Shown here: positions 16,936-26,806 of the stretch, piece by piece
Layout of the letters: every line of letters starts with the position of its first letter
How positions within the stretch are numbered: the stretch's first letter is position 1
NCBI RefSeq assembly: GCF_900182795.1
Contig: NZ_FXTX01000003.1
Span: forward strand, 1-64,000
DNA length: 64,000 nucleotides
Reading direction: 5' to 3'
Source of the DNA: Venenivibrio stagnispumantis
GTDB taxonomy: Bacteria; Aquificota; Aquificia; Aquificales; Hydrogenothermaceae
Notes under the pieces: model-generated
Databases searched by the model: none
The model's input: only the letters and a program-made list of their open reading frames with translations
What the model was told of the DNA's origin: nothing
Program-made: the position numbers and the translations under genes

Positions 16936-18483
16936 TTATGTTTGTTTTTTAAACAAATCTGTAATAAGCATATAAACGATTGGGAGAGAGCCTAAGAGAC
17001 CGAATAAACCAGCGATAAAAAAAGTATCTTGAAATGAAAAATTTAAAGCCTGTAAGTTTTGCACTGCATAGATTACAGCTTTTGCTTTTTGCTCTATTAT
17101 ATTTTCCGGCACAAATCCATCCATCTTAGATATTAAACCCTGTAAAAACTCAGAAACATAACCATAATTTTGCATAGCATTTATACCTTCAAAATGCTCA
17201 TACTGATGCCGGTATAAATCATTTGTAGCTATAGCCGTTCCGAAAGAACCACCTACAAATCTTGCATAATGCATTAAACCGGTTCCGAGAGAAGTTTTTT
17301 CACCTAAATATCTAAGTGCTAAGGTTGTAGTTGGAGCAAAAAACATACCCATAGAGATACCAAGAGGAATAGTCATAATAGCTGCTTGCACAGAAGGAGT
17401 ATAATAATCAAGCTTTGGCAGTATAAACAAAGAAGCAATAATATATATAGTAGCACTTATATAAATTACATATTTTTCATTCCATTTATCAGACAAAATA
17501 CCAGCAACCGGAGAAAACATAGCTATAAATACAGCAAAGGCCAAAATATGCAATCCTGCATCAAAAGTTGATAATCCTTTTAAATTCTCAAAATATAAAG
17601 GAAGCAAATAAAAAACCTGATACATAGAAAATCCAAGAAGTAAAAAATATATAATAAATCCAACCGTATATTCTTTAACCATAAAAATAGAAAAATCTAT
17701 AAGTGGTTTTTTTGAAATAATCTCTGAAACTATATAAAATAAAAAAGAAAAAATAGATATGATAGCAAGATAAACAATAGTATCGGACATAAACCAGCCA
17801 AGCTGTTGTCCTTTTGAAAGAAGTATCAATAAAGATATAGTAAAAGATGATAAAAAGAAATATGAAACAAAATTTAATTTTTCTTTTGTTCTATGCAACG
17901 ATGTTTCCGGAAGATAAAATATTGCAAGCAAAGTGGTAATAACTCCAACAGGTAAATTTATAAAAAATACCCATCTCCAATCAAGATATTCCGTTAAATA
18001 TCCACCGAGAGTTGGACCAAGTGCCGGTGCAAAGCTAACACCAAGCCCAAATATCCCCATAGCCATACCTTTTTTTTCTACCGGATATACCGAAAAAAGA
18101 ATAGTCTGGGCAGTTGCCATTATGAGAGCTTCTCCGGTTCCCTGTAATATTCTGGAAAAAATCATCCATTCTATGCTTTGAGCTTGTCCGCATAAAAAAG
18201 ATGCAGTGGTGAAAATTATAATTCCGGCTATATATACTATTCTCAGTCCTATTACTTTATCAAGCCATTCTGATAATATTAAACCGGTGGCTGCTGCTAT
18301 CATATATGCAGTTATCACCCATTGGATACCATATAAATCTGTGCCAAGTGGAGACATCATCTTTGGCACTACTATATCAACAATGGTAGTATCCAAAATA
18401 GCCATAAAGGCACCTGTCATAACAATAAATGTTATTAAAACCCTTTCTCCTGTTGATATTCTTTCATAAATAGGTTTTTCCAT
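16936..18483 (-). CDS. emrB: EmrB-like MFS drug/H+ antiporter (DHA2 family)
   Basis: An inner-membrane exporter of the 14-helix DHA2 group, 515 residues. Motif LDTTIVDIVVPKM follows the first helix, then a long series of hydrophobic segments. The antiporter motif GLGVSFAPALGPTLGGYL (motif C) marks it as an exporter. It is the last gene of the efflux operon, 1 base after the EmrA-like adaptor, with which it should form a pump reaching the TolC-like channel. The substrate is unknown. Expression is probably set by the TetR protein of the same operon. Confidence 0.92.
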   Translation of the reverse strand: MEKPIYERISTGERVLITFIVMTGAFMAILDTTIVDIVVPKMMSPLGTDLYGIQWVITAYMIAAATGLILSEWLDKVIGLRIVYIAGIIIFTTASFLCGQAQSIEWMIFSRILQGTGEALIMATAQTILFSVYPVEKKGMAMGIFGLGVSFAPALGPTLGGYLTEYLDWRWVFFINLPVGVITTLLAIFYLPETSLHRTKEKLNFVSYFFLSSFTISLLILLSKGQQLGWFMSDTIVYLAIISIFSFLFYIVSEIISKKPLIDFSIFMVKEYTVGFIIYFLLLGFSMYQVFYLLPLYFENLKGLSTFDAGLHILAFAVFIAMFSPVAGILSDKWNEKYVIYISATIYIIASLFILPKLDYYTPSVQAAIMTIPLGISMGMFFAPTTTLALRYLGEKTSLGTGLMHYARFVGGSFGTAIATNDLYRHQYEHFEGINAMQNYGYVSEFLQGLISKMDGFVPENIIEQKAKAVIYAVQNLQALNFSFQDTFFIAGLFGLLGSLPIVYMLITDLFKKQT

Positions 18484-18484
18484 C

Positions 18485-19618
18485 TTATTTATCCTTCTTT
18501 ATCTCAACTTCTCCACCAAGACCAACCCTTAATAAAGAAAAATCGCCTTTTGTTATTCTTATTTTTACGGGTATTCTCTGGGCTACTTTTGTAAATTCAC
18601 CGGCAGATATATCTCTCGGCACGAGGGCATATGTTGCAGCAGAAGCATATCCTATCTCTTCTACTACTCCTTCAAATTCTTTATCCGGATAAGCATCAAG
18701 TTTTATATAAGCTATGCTTCCTTTTTTTATACCTTTTAGTTTTGTTTCTTCAAGTAAAACATTTATATAAAAGCTATCTTTTTTGATAACTGAATAAATC
18801 GGTATACCGGATTTTACAATATCTCCAATAGAAACAAATTTTTTTGCTATAACCCCATCAAATGGTGCTCTTAAAGTAGTATAATTTATCTGATTTTCTA
18901 AATCTTCTTTTTGTTTGTTTAAAGCTTCTATCTGTTTTTGTAATGAAAGAATGGATTTATCAAGTTCTGAAATCTGGATTTTTTGCACTTTTGCAAGATT
19001 TATTCCTTCTTCTGCTTTTTTTATGGAGACATTTAGTTCTTCTAAATTCTTTTCAAGGGCTGATTTTTGTTTTTGTAAAACCGAAAGCTGGGTTTGTATC
19101 TGTTCAAATTTTTGTTTTGGTATTAAGCCTTTATTTAATAAATTTTCATATCTTTCATAATCTTTCTTTGTCTGGTTAATTTGGGCTTCTACCTGTTTTA
19201 TCTGCTCTGATAGTGCCTCTTTTCTTTTGTTTATCTCTTCTTTTGTTAAACTGCTATTTATCTGATTTATATCTAATTCTTTTGATATTCTATCTTTTTT
19301 AATCTCCAGTTCTTCTTTTTGGTATTCAAGGCTTTCTATCTGTTTTTCTATCTGCTGTAGGGAGATTTTATAATCTGTATCATCTATTTTTGCAAGTTCT
19401 TGCCCTTCTTTTACAAAATCTCCTTCTTTTGCAAAAAGTTGTATCACTTTACCGGATACCCTTTGAAATCCTATGTTTGATATATAATCGCTTTCAACAA
19501 ATACTGCATCTGTTATAGCATACTCCATTCTATGTTTTATCCATTTTATTGCTACAACGGCAAACAATAATATAAGTATTCCTACAATTATTAGACCTAT
19601 CTTCTTTTTGTTATCCAT
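18485..19618 (-). CDS. emrA: EmrA-like HlyD-family periplasmic adaptor
   Basis: A membrane-fusion protein linking the MFS pump to an outer-membrane channel. There is one N-terminal transmembrane segment (IGLIIVGILILLFAVVAIKWI), a lipoyl-like half motif (VIQLFAKEGDFVKEGQELAKID), a very long alpha-helical hairpin of Lys/Glu/Gln heptads (about residues 80-245), then the second lipoyl half TTLRAPFDGVIAKKFVSIGD and a beta barrel. Its 377 residues are normal for EmrA. The stop is 1 base before emrB. Confidence 0.92.
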   Translation of the reverse strand: MDNKKKIGLIIVGILILLFAVVAIKWIKHRMEYAITDAVFVESDYISNIGFQRVSGKVIQLFAKEGDFVKEGQELAKIDDTDYKISLQQIEKQIESLEYQKEELEIKKDRISKELDINQINSSLTKEEINKRKEALSEQIKQVEAQINQTKKDYERYENLLNKGLIPKQKFEQIQTQLSVLQKQKSALEKNLEELNVSIKKAEEGINLAKVQKIQISELDKSILSLQKQIEALNKQKEDLENQINYTTLRAPFDGVIAKKFVSIGDIVKSGIPIYSVIKKDSFYINVLLEETKLKGIKKGSIAYIKLDAYPDKEFEGVVEEIGYASAATYALVPRDISAGEFTKVAQRIPVKIRITKGDFSLLRVGLGGEVEIKKDK

Positions 19619-19621
19619 CTC

Positions 19622-20881
19622 TTACCTCTCTTTTCCTGTTAGATATTCTATATCTGCCAATGTTTTAAGATATTGATAATAAGATATTTCTCTACTTGAT
19701 AAAGCTCTTGTTAATGCTGATTCTGCATTTATTAAATCTGTTCCGGTTGCTATCTGATTTCTGTATTGCTCTTTTACAAGCTCATAATATTCCTTTGCAT
19801 AAGATAGATTTTCTTCTGCCACTTTTAGATTATCTTTTGCTGTTTTTAGCTCTTCATAAGCTTTTTCTATCAAAAGTTTTAGATTATTTTCTAAATCCTG
19901 TATTTGATACTCAATCTTTTTTGTGTCTGATTTTGCCTGTAATATTTTATAATATGGTTTAATTCCCTGAAATTCTACACCGGCAGATATACTAAGTATA
20001 AAATTTCCTTTTGGATTTAGATAATCTACCTGATTTGTGTATTGATAACCTGCCTGAGTATATATCTTTGGTAAAAACTGAGATTGTTCTATTTTTTCTT
20101 TTTCTTGAAGCTGTCGTAGGGTAAATTTTAATGCTTTTAATTTATCAGAATTTTGTATGGTTTCTTTTTTTAGTTCTTCTATATCTTCAATATCTTTTAT
20201 AGGAATATTTACCGGCTCAAAATTTTCATTTTTTAAACTTTCTCCTACCAATCTTTCAAGATTAGATAATGCAACTTTATATCTTCCTTTTGCATCTCTT
20301 AAATCTCTTTCAACCTCTGCTTTTCTTACTTTTGCCTGCAATAGCTCTACTTTTGTTACTAATCCCTGCTCCAAAAATCCTTCTGTCTCTTTAAGATGGG
20401 CATCCACATTTTCAAGCTCTTTTTGATATATATCTACCAATGCCTTTGCTATCATTAAATCAAAATATGCTTTTTTTACCTCTGCTTTTAAAGATTTTAA
20501 TGTATCGTTATATAAATATCTATCTGATGTTAGCTGATACTTGGATATATTTATAGATGAGCTTCTTAAACCGGCTGTATATATATCATATTTTAACCCT
20601 ATATTAAAGGTTGTAAAATTTTTATTAGATTGTTTGAAAGAAAGAAATGGTGCAATCTCCATTCTAGGTGTCTTAGAATAAAAGATTTCTGATATATTTG
20701 TAAAAAATGAAGGATAATATAGCTGTTTTTCTGCTTCAAGATTAAATTTTGATGATTCTACTTGCTGATTATAGGCTTTTAGCTGTGGATTATTATTTAT
20801 AGCTTTTTCTATTAACTGGTTTAGGTTCTCTCCAAAGCTAAAATTTGCAAAAATCATTAATGATATAAAAATCTTTTTCAT
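19622..20881 (-). CDS. TolC-like outer-membrane efflux protein (first copy)
   Basis: A 419-residue outer-membrane factor with signal peptide MKKIFISLMIFANFSFG. The internal duplication typical of TolC is present: NPQLKAYNQQVESSKFNLE and a second long helical pair in the C-terminal half, with YYELVKEQYRNQIATGTDLINAE. It sits between the TetR and EmrA-like genes, so it probably serves the EmrAB-type pump. A second, distinct TolC-like gene lies across the divergent promoter. Confidence 0.9.
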   Translation of the reverse strand: MKKIFISLMIFANFSFGENLNQLIEKAINNNPQLKAYNQQVESSKFNLEAEKQLYYPSFFTNISEIFYSKTPRMEIAPFLSFKQSNKNFTTFNIGLKYDIYTAGLRSSSINISKYQLTSDRYLYNDTLKSLKAEVKKAYFDLMIAKALVDIYQKELENVDAHLKETEGFLEQGLVTKVELLQAKVRKAEVERDLRDAKGRYKVALSNLERLVGESLKNENFEPVNIPIKDIEDIEELKKETIQNSDKLKALKFTLRQLQEKEKIEQSQFLPKIYTQAGYQYTNQVDYLNPKGNFILSISAGVEFQGIKPYYKILQAKSDTKKIEYQIQDLENNLKLLIEKAYEELKTAKDNLKVAEENLSYAKEYYELVKEQYRNQIATGTDLINAESALTRALSSREISYYQYLKTLADIEYLTGKER

Positions 20882-20894
20882 TTTTCACCTCTTG

Positions 20895-21464
20895 CTATTT
20901 TATTCCTTTTAAAACAATATTTAAAGATTCTTCCAATAAATTTCCAAACTCTTCTTTGGTTTTATTATCCGTTAAAATAAGCTCTAAAAAGTTTTGCCTT
21001 ATACTGCCTATAATTATATTAGCAATAACTTCTTCATTATTATATCTAAATTTTTTCTGATTAATACCTTTTTTTACAATCTGTAAAATATAATCCTTTA
21101 ATTTTAACATTTTTTGTATGTATATCTTTTTAAAATCTTCATTCAGGCATATCATCTGAAATAAAAATATAGAGGCTATCTCTTTGTTTTCATATATACA
21201 ATTTGCTATTTTATTTACAATATTTTTCAGTATATTTTCAGCATCTTCTTCTGCGTTGCAACAATTTTCTATTTCTTTAAATATTTTTTCATTTATGCTA
21301 AATATTAACTCTTTGAATATATCTTCTTTACTTTTGAAATATATATAAAATGTCCCCTGAGCAACGCCGGCATCTTCTACAATATCAGATACTTTTGTAT
21401 CGTGGTATCCTTTTTCTGAAAATATCTTTTTTGCAGAAATCAATAATTTTTCCTTTGTATTCAA
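20895..21464 (-). CDS. TetR-family transcriptional repressor of the efflux genes
   Basis: A 189-residue TetR protein. The N-terminal helix-turn-helix is clear: EKLLISAKKIFSEKGYHDTK, then VSDIVEDAGVAQGTFYIYFKSKEDIF. The C-terminal ligand domain is unremarkable. It lies inside the leftward pump operon. The perfect palindrome at 25706-25723 between the divergent pump genes is its likely operator, so it would repress both directions and its own synthesis. The ligand is unknown. Confidence 0.92.
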   Translation of the reverse strand: MNTKEKLLISAKKIFSEKGYHDTKVSDIVEDAGVAQGTFYIYFKSKEDIFKELIFSINEKIFKEIENCCNAEEDAENILKNIVNKIANCIYENKEIASIFLFQMICLNEDFKKIYIQKMLKLKDYILQIVKKGINQKKFRYNNEEVIANIIIGSIRQNFLELILTDNKTKEEFGNLLEESLNIVLKGIK

Positions 21465-21467
21465 TAT

Positions 21468-22610
21468 CTACCTCGCTAAATTCAGTATTTCTTTTATTAC
21501 TTCTTTTGTATATATTTTATCAAGATTCCATAATTTAGCCGTAATCATAACATTGTCTGCTATTGCATCTATATCTTTTATACCTACTTCTGATAAAGAA
21601 ACCGGTGCTCCTATGCTGCTAAACCATTCTTTTATAGCCTGTGGCAATTTTGTGTAATCATCTAAATTAAATATTTCCTTTGCAAATCGCTTAAATTGTG
21701 GTTTATTATTTTCAAGATACCATTTTGTCCATGCAGGTATTACTATTGATAAACAGGCTCCGTGTGGTAAATCATATAAAGCTCCTATGGAATGGGCTAT
21801 CATATGGTTTGGAAAATATCCACCACCGACACCGGTTCTTGTTATTCCATTTAATGCAAGGGTAGAAGCCCACATAAATTCTGCTCTTGCATTATAATTG
21901 GTAGGTTCTTTGAGTATTATATCTGTGGTTTCTTTTATGGTTTTTACAATGCTTTCTACCAATCTATTTTGAATATTAGGACATACTTTGCAAGTAAAAT
22001 ACCATTCCACACTATGGGCTGTTATATCTACTGCTGAGTATGCAACATACTCTTTTGGCACGGTATATGTAAGCTCTGGATTTAAGATTGAAACTTTTGG
22101 ATATATATAAATAGAAGAGATTGATAATTTTTCTTTTGTTTCTTCATTTGTGATAACGGCATAACCATTCATCTCTGTTCCGGTAGCCGCAAGGGTTAAT
22201 ATATCATATACCGGCAGGGCTGATTTTATTTCTTCTCCTCTTTCAAAATATATCCATATATCTTTATCCGTTTTTGCTCCTACTGCTATTGCTTTTGCTT
22301 CATCAATAACAGAGCCACCACCTACTGCCAATACTGCATCAACATTATTTTCTTTTGCTTTCTGGATACCTTCTCTTGTGTGGGATAAAACCGGATTTGA
22401 TTTTACACCGCCGTGAAGGATGTATTCTATGCCGTTTTGATTTAATAAATTTATAACTTTATCAAATAATCCGGTTTTTTTGATGGATTCTTTTCCATAC
22501 ACAAATAAAACCTTTTTTATTCCATCATTTTTTAAAATCTCTCCTATCTTTTCTTCTGTCTTTTTACCAAATATTATTTTGGTAGGGTTATGAAACTCAA
22601 AATTTTCCAT
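21468..22610 (-). CDS. Iron-containing alcohol dehydrogenase
   Basis: A 380-residue group III metal-dependent alcohol dehydrogenase, butanol-dehydrogenase-like. It begins FEFHNPTKIIFGKKTEEKIG and has the NAD(P) loop AVLAVGGGSVIDEAKAIAVG. The metal ligands are an Asp in YSAVDITAHSVEW and His residues in HMIAHSIGALYDLPHGACLS. Its place between a pump gene and its repressor is unusual and suggests detoxification of an aldehyde or alcohol that also induces the pumps. That link is inference. Confidence 0.9.
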   Translation of the reverse strand: MENFEFHNPTKIIFGKKTEEKIGEILKNDGIKKVLFVYGKESIKKTGLFDKVINLLNQNGIEYILHGGVKSNPVLSHTREGIQKAKENNVDAVLAVGGGSVIDEAKAIAVGAKTDKDIWIYFERGEEIKSALPVYDILTLAATGTEMNGYAVITNEETKEKLSISSIYIYPKVSILNPELTYTVPKEYVAYSAVDITAHSVEWYFTCKVCPNIQNRLVESIVKTIKETTDIILKEPTNYNARAEFMWASTLALNGITRTGVGGGYFPNHMIAHSIGALYDLPHGACLSIVIPAWTKWYLENNKPQFKRFAKEIFNLDDYTKLPQAIKEWFSSIGAPVSLSEVGIKDIDAIADNVMITAKLWNLDKIYTKEVIKEILNLAR

Positions 22611-22615
22611 CTTTC

Positions 22616-25600
22616 TTACCTCCTAAGGGCTGATTTTAAAAATAGTTCAACTTTATCAAATAACATATACACAATAGGTATAACAAATAAGCTAAGAGGT
22701 AATGCCGATAATAAACCTCCTATTACTGCTATTGCAAGAGGTTGTCTCATCTCTGAGCCTTCTGTTATTCCAAGGGCTACCGGTATAAGAGATGCTATAA
22801 TTGTTAATGTTGTCATAAGAATTGGTCTTAATCTTTCTTTTCTTGCTTGAAGTATTGCATCTAAGGTTTGTTTACCATCTTTTTTAAGCTGGATTATTCT
22901 TTCAATGAATAAAACAGAATCCCTTGTAACAAGACCGATTAATAATATTATTCCAAAATAAGAAGTTACATTTAAAGTTGTTCCGGTTATAAGTATAAGT
23001 GCAAATGTTCCTACTATTGCAAAAGGAAGCATCAATAAAACTGTGAAAGGATGGATTAAGCTTTCAAATAATGCTGCTAAAATCATATATACTGCAACAA
23101 TTGCCACTATCAAAGCAGCTCCTAAGTATGCAAAAGTTCTTTTAAACTCTTTTGTTTGCCCGCCGATTTCATAAGTATAACCTGCCGGTAGGTATTTTTT
23201 GATAATATTTTCAACCTGAATTATTCCTTCCGATACTGGTTTTCCGGATGCCATATTTGCATAAATGGTGACAGAGTATTGTCTGTTATATCTGTTTATA
23301 ACATTAAATCCGGGAGCCGGTTCAAATTTTATAAGATTGGATAACGGCACAAGATTTGAGTTTGCTGCCCTTACATATATCCTGTCTAAATTGTTATACT
23401 CTTTTAGAAAATCTGTATTTGCTTTTACATAAAAATCATAACTTTCTGAGCCTTCTTCAAATGTTCCGACCTGATATTTTCCAAAAATTATATTTATAGT
23501 ATCGGCTATATCTTTTGTAGAAACTCCAAGCATTAATGCTTTATCTTTATCTATGGTTATTCTTATTTCCGGCTTATTTATTCTAATATCTGTATCTACA
23601 TCCACAAAAGAAGGATTAGAGCGAAGCTCTGATTCTATATGGGAAGATACTTTTGCAAGTTCATTTATATCAGAGCCTTTTATTATATACATAATATCTG
23701 CCGAACGGCCGGCTCTTGGACCTACTGCCGACGGAATATCTATTATTGCCCTTACATCAGGAACTTTTCTCAAATCTTTTCTTAGCATATCCATTATTAC
23801 TTTTTGGTGTGGTCTTGTTTTTCTATCTTTTAATGTGATAAAAAATATTCCGCCATTAACTTCCGGTCTTCCGGCTATTCCTTCACCGAGGGCTACTCCA
23901 TATCTTAAAATATAAGGATTTGAAGAAATTATTTTTTCCATCTCTTTTGCTTTTTTATTTGTAAATTCAAAAGATGAGCCGGTAGGTGTTTCAAATCTTA
24001 TTAAAAATCTTCCTTCATCAACAATAGGGAAAAACTCTTTTCCTGTTTTACCTGCTAATTTAAAACCTGCAATTACCGTAATAAATGCAACTGCTAAAAC
24101 TATCAATTTGTGATTTAAAGACCATTTTAAAGCTTTATCAAAACCATTTTCAAATTTATCATAAAGTTTTTGGAATATATTTTTTTCTCCTACTTTTATT
24201 ATTCTTGCAGATGCCATAGGTGTAAAGCTAAGGGATACTATATAAGATATTGCAATAGCAACGATTAATGTAAATGCAAAACCGATAAAGAATTTACCTA
24301 TTACACTTTTTATAAATAAAACCGGAACAAATATAACGATTAAAGAAGCAGTAGAAGCAAGTAATGCAAATATAACCGTTTTTGTTCCTTTTTCTGCTGC
24401 TTCTATTCCTTTTAGTCCTTCTTCATTTCTTCTATAAATGCTTTCCATAACAACTATAGCATCATCTATAACAAGACCAACGGCTACTGCCATAGCAAGT
24501 AATGTGATTGTATTTAGAGAATAACCAAATAGATATAAAAATGTGATTGCTCCAAGGATAGAAACAGGAATAGCCATAGCCGGTATAAATGTCATTCTAA
24601 AACTTCCAAGGAATAAGAAAACAGTTAAAGCAGTAAGCAAACCACCTATCACTATCTCTTCAAGGGCATCATGGACGCTTCTTTCTATAAATGTTGAAGA
24701 ATCATAATTAATATCAAGTCTCATTCCCGGTGGAAGTTGTTTATTTAGCTCTTCCATTTTTTGTTTTACTTTATTTGATACTTCCACCGTATTACTTTTT
24801 GATTGTTTATATACAATAATAGCTACTGCCGGTTCAGCTTCTTTTGCATCAAATGCTTTAAATCGGACTGCACTTCTTTCTTCATCAAAACTAAATTCAG
24901 CATTTCCTATATCTTTTATTCTTACATTGTTTTTTATTATTATATTGTTAATCTCATCTGCCGATTTAGCCTTTGAATAAATTCTTAATATATATTCTCT
25001 ATTTTTTGAATCTATTCTACCGGCAGGGGTTTCAAGATGGTTTGATTGTATTGCATTGACAACATCAAGGGGAGCAAGATTGTGCCCTGCAAGTTTTTCA
25101 GGGTTTAGCCTTACCCACATTACCCTGTCCCTAAAACCACCTAAATCAACCTCTCCAACTCCCTGAACCCTTTCTATCTCTCTTTTTACAATTTTATCTG
25201 CATAATAAGAAAGCTCTGAATAATCTACATTTCCGTGTAATAAAATAGCCATAATTGGAGCAAGTGATGTATCTACTTTTCTAACAACAGGAGGGTCAGT
25301 GCCTTCAGGAAGTTTTTTTATAATCCTATTTACTGCATCTCTAACTTCCTGAGCTCCTATATCTATATCTTTATCAAGGTCAAATATAACAGTAATTCTT
25401 GATTGACCGGTATAACTTTGAGAAACTATACTTTCAATTCCACTTATTGTAGCAAGCTCATCTTCTATTTTTCTTGTTATATTAGTATCTACAACATAAG
25501 GAGAAGCACCCTGATAAGTTGTAGAGATAGAAACAATTGGAAAATCAACATCCGGATTTCTATCTATCGGAATATTTTTTAGGGCATAAATACCGGTTAC

Positions 25601-25660
25601 TATAAAAGCCAAAATAAACATCCATGTTGTTATCGGTCTTCTGATAAAAAAGCTATACAT
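22616..25660 (-). CDS. RND-family efflux transporter (AcrB/MexB-like)
   Basis: A 1014-residue inner-membrane RND pump. Features are FIRRPITTWMFILAFIVTGI at the N-terminus, two large periplasmic loops, and the TM4 proton-relay motif AVGLVIDDAIVVMESIYRR with two Asp residues. The AcrB-type repeat of the fold is clear, and the length is normal. It is the first gene of the leftward operon. Its adaptor and channel are encoded divergently, starting 84 bases away. Hydrophobic drug or solvent export is the usual role of the family; the actual substrate is unknown. Confidence 0.94.
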   Translation of the reverse strand: MYSFFIRRPITTWMFILAFIVTGIYALKNIPIDRNPDVDFPIVSISTTYQGASPYVVDTNITRKIEDELATISGIESIVSQSYTGQSRITVIFDLDKDIDIGAQEVRDAVNRIIKKLPEGTDPPVVRKVDTSLAPIMAILLHGNVDYSELSYYADKIVKREIERVQGVGEVDLGGFRDRVMWVRLNPEKLAGHNLAPLDVVNAIQSNHLETPAGRIDSKNREYILRIYSKAKSADEINNIIIKNNVRIKDIGNAEFSFDEERSAVRFKAFDAKEAEPAVAIIVYKQSKSNTVEVSNKVKQKMEELNKQLPPGMRLDINYDSSTFIERSVHDALEEIVIGGLLTALTVFLFLGSFRMTFIPAMAIPVSILGAITFLYLFGYSLNTITLLAMAVAVGLVIDDAIVVMESIYRRNEEGLKGIEAAEKGTKTVIFALLASTASLIVIFVPVLFIKSVIGKFFIGFAFTLIVAIAISYIVSLSFTPMASARIIKVGEKNIFQKLYDKFENGFDKALKWSLNHKLIVLAVAFITVIAGFKLAGKTGKEFFPIVDEGRFLIRFETPTGSSFEFTNKKAKEMEKIISSNPYILRYGVALGEGIAGRPEVNGGIFFITLKDRKTRPHQKVIMDMLRKDLRKVPDVRAIIDIPSAVGPRAGRSADIMYIIKGSDINELAKVSSHIESELRSNPSFVDVDTDIRINKPEIRITIDKDKALMLGVSTKDIADTINIIFGKYQVGTFEEGSESYDFYVKANTDFLKEYNNLDRIYVRAANSNLVPLSNLIKFEPAPGFNVINRYNRQYSVTIYANMASGKPVSEGIIQVENIIKKYLPAGYTYEIGGQTKEFKRTFAYLGAALIVAIVAVYMILAALFESLIHPFTVLLMLPFAIVGTFALILITGTTLNVTSYFGIILLIGLVTRDSVLFIERIIQLKKDGKQTLDAILQARKERLRPILMTTLTIIASLIPVALGITEGSEMRQPLAIAVIGGLLSALPLSLFVIPIVYMLFDKVELFLKSALRR

Positions 25661-25669
25661 ATTGGCTCC

Positions 25670-25699
25670 TTGACATTTTTTATAAATTTAGTCTATAAT
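25670..25699 (+). promoter_or_regulatory. Rightward promoter of the RND adaptor operon
   Basis: TTGACA at 25670-25675, 18 bases, TATAAT at 25694-25699. The predicted start is near 25706, the first base of the palindromic operator, so a bound repressor would cover +1 to +18. Confidence 0.7.
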
Positions 25700-25724
25700 A
25701 TCACATGACTGATAAATCAGTCAA
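25695..25724 (-). promoter_or_regulatory. Leftward promoter of the RND pump operon
   Basis: Read leftward, TTGACT (25724-25719), 18 bases, TATTAT (25700-25695). The operator fills the -35 element and spacer, so one repressor could shut both promoters. Confidence 0.6.
25706..25723. promoter_or_regulatory. Perfect palindromic operator, likely TetR site
   Basis: TGACTGAT-AA-ATCAGTCA: 8-base arms without mismatch around a 2-base centre, in the middle of the divergent efflux promoters. The symmetry and length fit TetR-family sites, and the TetR gene is in the leftward operon. Confidence 0.75.
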
Positions 25725-25744
25725 TATATTTTGAAGGTGGAGAA

Positions 25745-26806
25745 ATGAAAAAGATAACTCTTTTTTTGATACTATTTAGCTTTATACTATCTTGTCAAAA
25801 AAAAGATGAAACAAAAAAAGAAAAACCTACTCCAAAGGTTAGTATAGTTTATCCAAAAGAAACCTATATAAATATTCCTTATATAGCAAATGGTATTTTA
25901 GAAAGTCCAAAATCGGCTTATATAAAACCGGAAGTATCCGGAAGAATAGTTAAATTATATGTAGATGAAGGCTCTATTGTAAAAGCAGGGCAACTTCTTG
26001 CAAAAATAGAACCTGAACCTCAACTCTATCAGGTAGAATCATCTCAGGCAAATATATCAAAACTTGAAGCAATTTATAAAAACAAAAAAGATTATTATGA
26101 AAGAAGGAAACAGCTATACGAAAGAGAGCTAATCAGCAAAGAAGAGCTTGACCAAGCAGAAGCAGATATGAAATCAGCATTAAATGATTTATTATCAGCA
26201 AAAGCCAATCTAAAAGAAGCATCAAGAAACTTAAAAGAGACAAATATAATAGCTCCATTTTCCGGAATTATAGATAAAAGATTAGCCAATGTGGGAGATT
26301 ATGTTGACCCATCAAAAGATATATTTTATATATTAACATTAAATCCTATCAGGGTAAAATTTAGCGTTCCTCAAGAACTGGTTAAAAATATAAAATTGGG
26401 ACAAAAAATAGAAGTGGATATAGAAGGATTTGGTAAAAAAGAAGCACAAGTTGTTTATATCTCTTCATCCTTAGACCAAAATAGCCTTGTAACAATCAAA
26501 GCCCAGCTTCCTAACCCAGATGGAAATCTAAAAGAAGGAATGTATGCAAAAGTAAATCTTATAAAAGATACCGTAAAAGGTTTTGAACTACCGGAAGAAG
26601 TGGCTATAATGGAAGGGACAGATAATTTTCTGTATATAGTAGATAACCAAAATAAAATTCAAAAAACAAAGATAGATATTTTAAATCAAACCTATGGCAA
26701 GATTTATGTAACCGGAGATTTAGACCAAAATACAAAAGTAGTGGCTACAAATATTTTTAATGTAAAACCATTGATGACAGTTCAGATTATCGGAGAGAAA
26801 AAATGA
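25745..26806 (+). CDS. RND periplasmic adaptor lipoprotein
   Basis: A 353-residue membrane-fusion protein with a lipoprotein signal (LFSFILSCQKK; Cys17). The lipoyl halves are SGRIVKLYVDEGSIVKAGQL and TNIIAPFSGIIDKRLANVGD, separated by a short helical hairpin, and the beta-barrel domain ends the chain. This is the MexA/AcrA layout. It partners the divergently encoded RND pump. The stop overlaps the next gene by 4 bases. Confidence 0.92.
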   Translation: MKKITLFLILFSFILSCQKKDETKKEKPTPKVSIVYPKETYINIPYIANGILESPKSAYIKPEVSGRIVKLYVDEGSIVKAGQLLAKIEPEPQLYQVESSQANISKLEAIYKNKKDYYERRKQLYERELISKEELDQAEADMKSALNDLLSAKANLKEASRNLKETNIIAPFSGIIDKRLANVGDYVDPSKDIFYILTLNPIRVKFSVPQELVKNIKLGQKIEVDIEGFGKKEAQVVYISSSLDQNSLVTIKAQLPNPDGNLKEGMYAKVNLIKDTVKGFELPEEVAIMEGTDNFLYIVDNQNKIQKTKIDILNQTYGKIYVTGDLDQNTKVVATNIFNVKPLMTVQIIGEKK

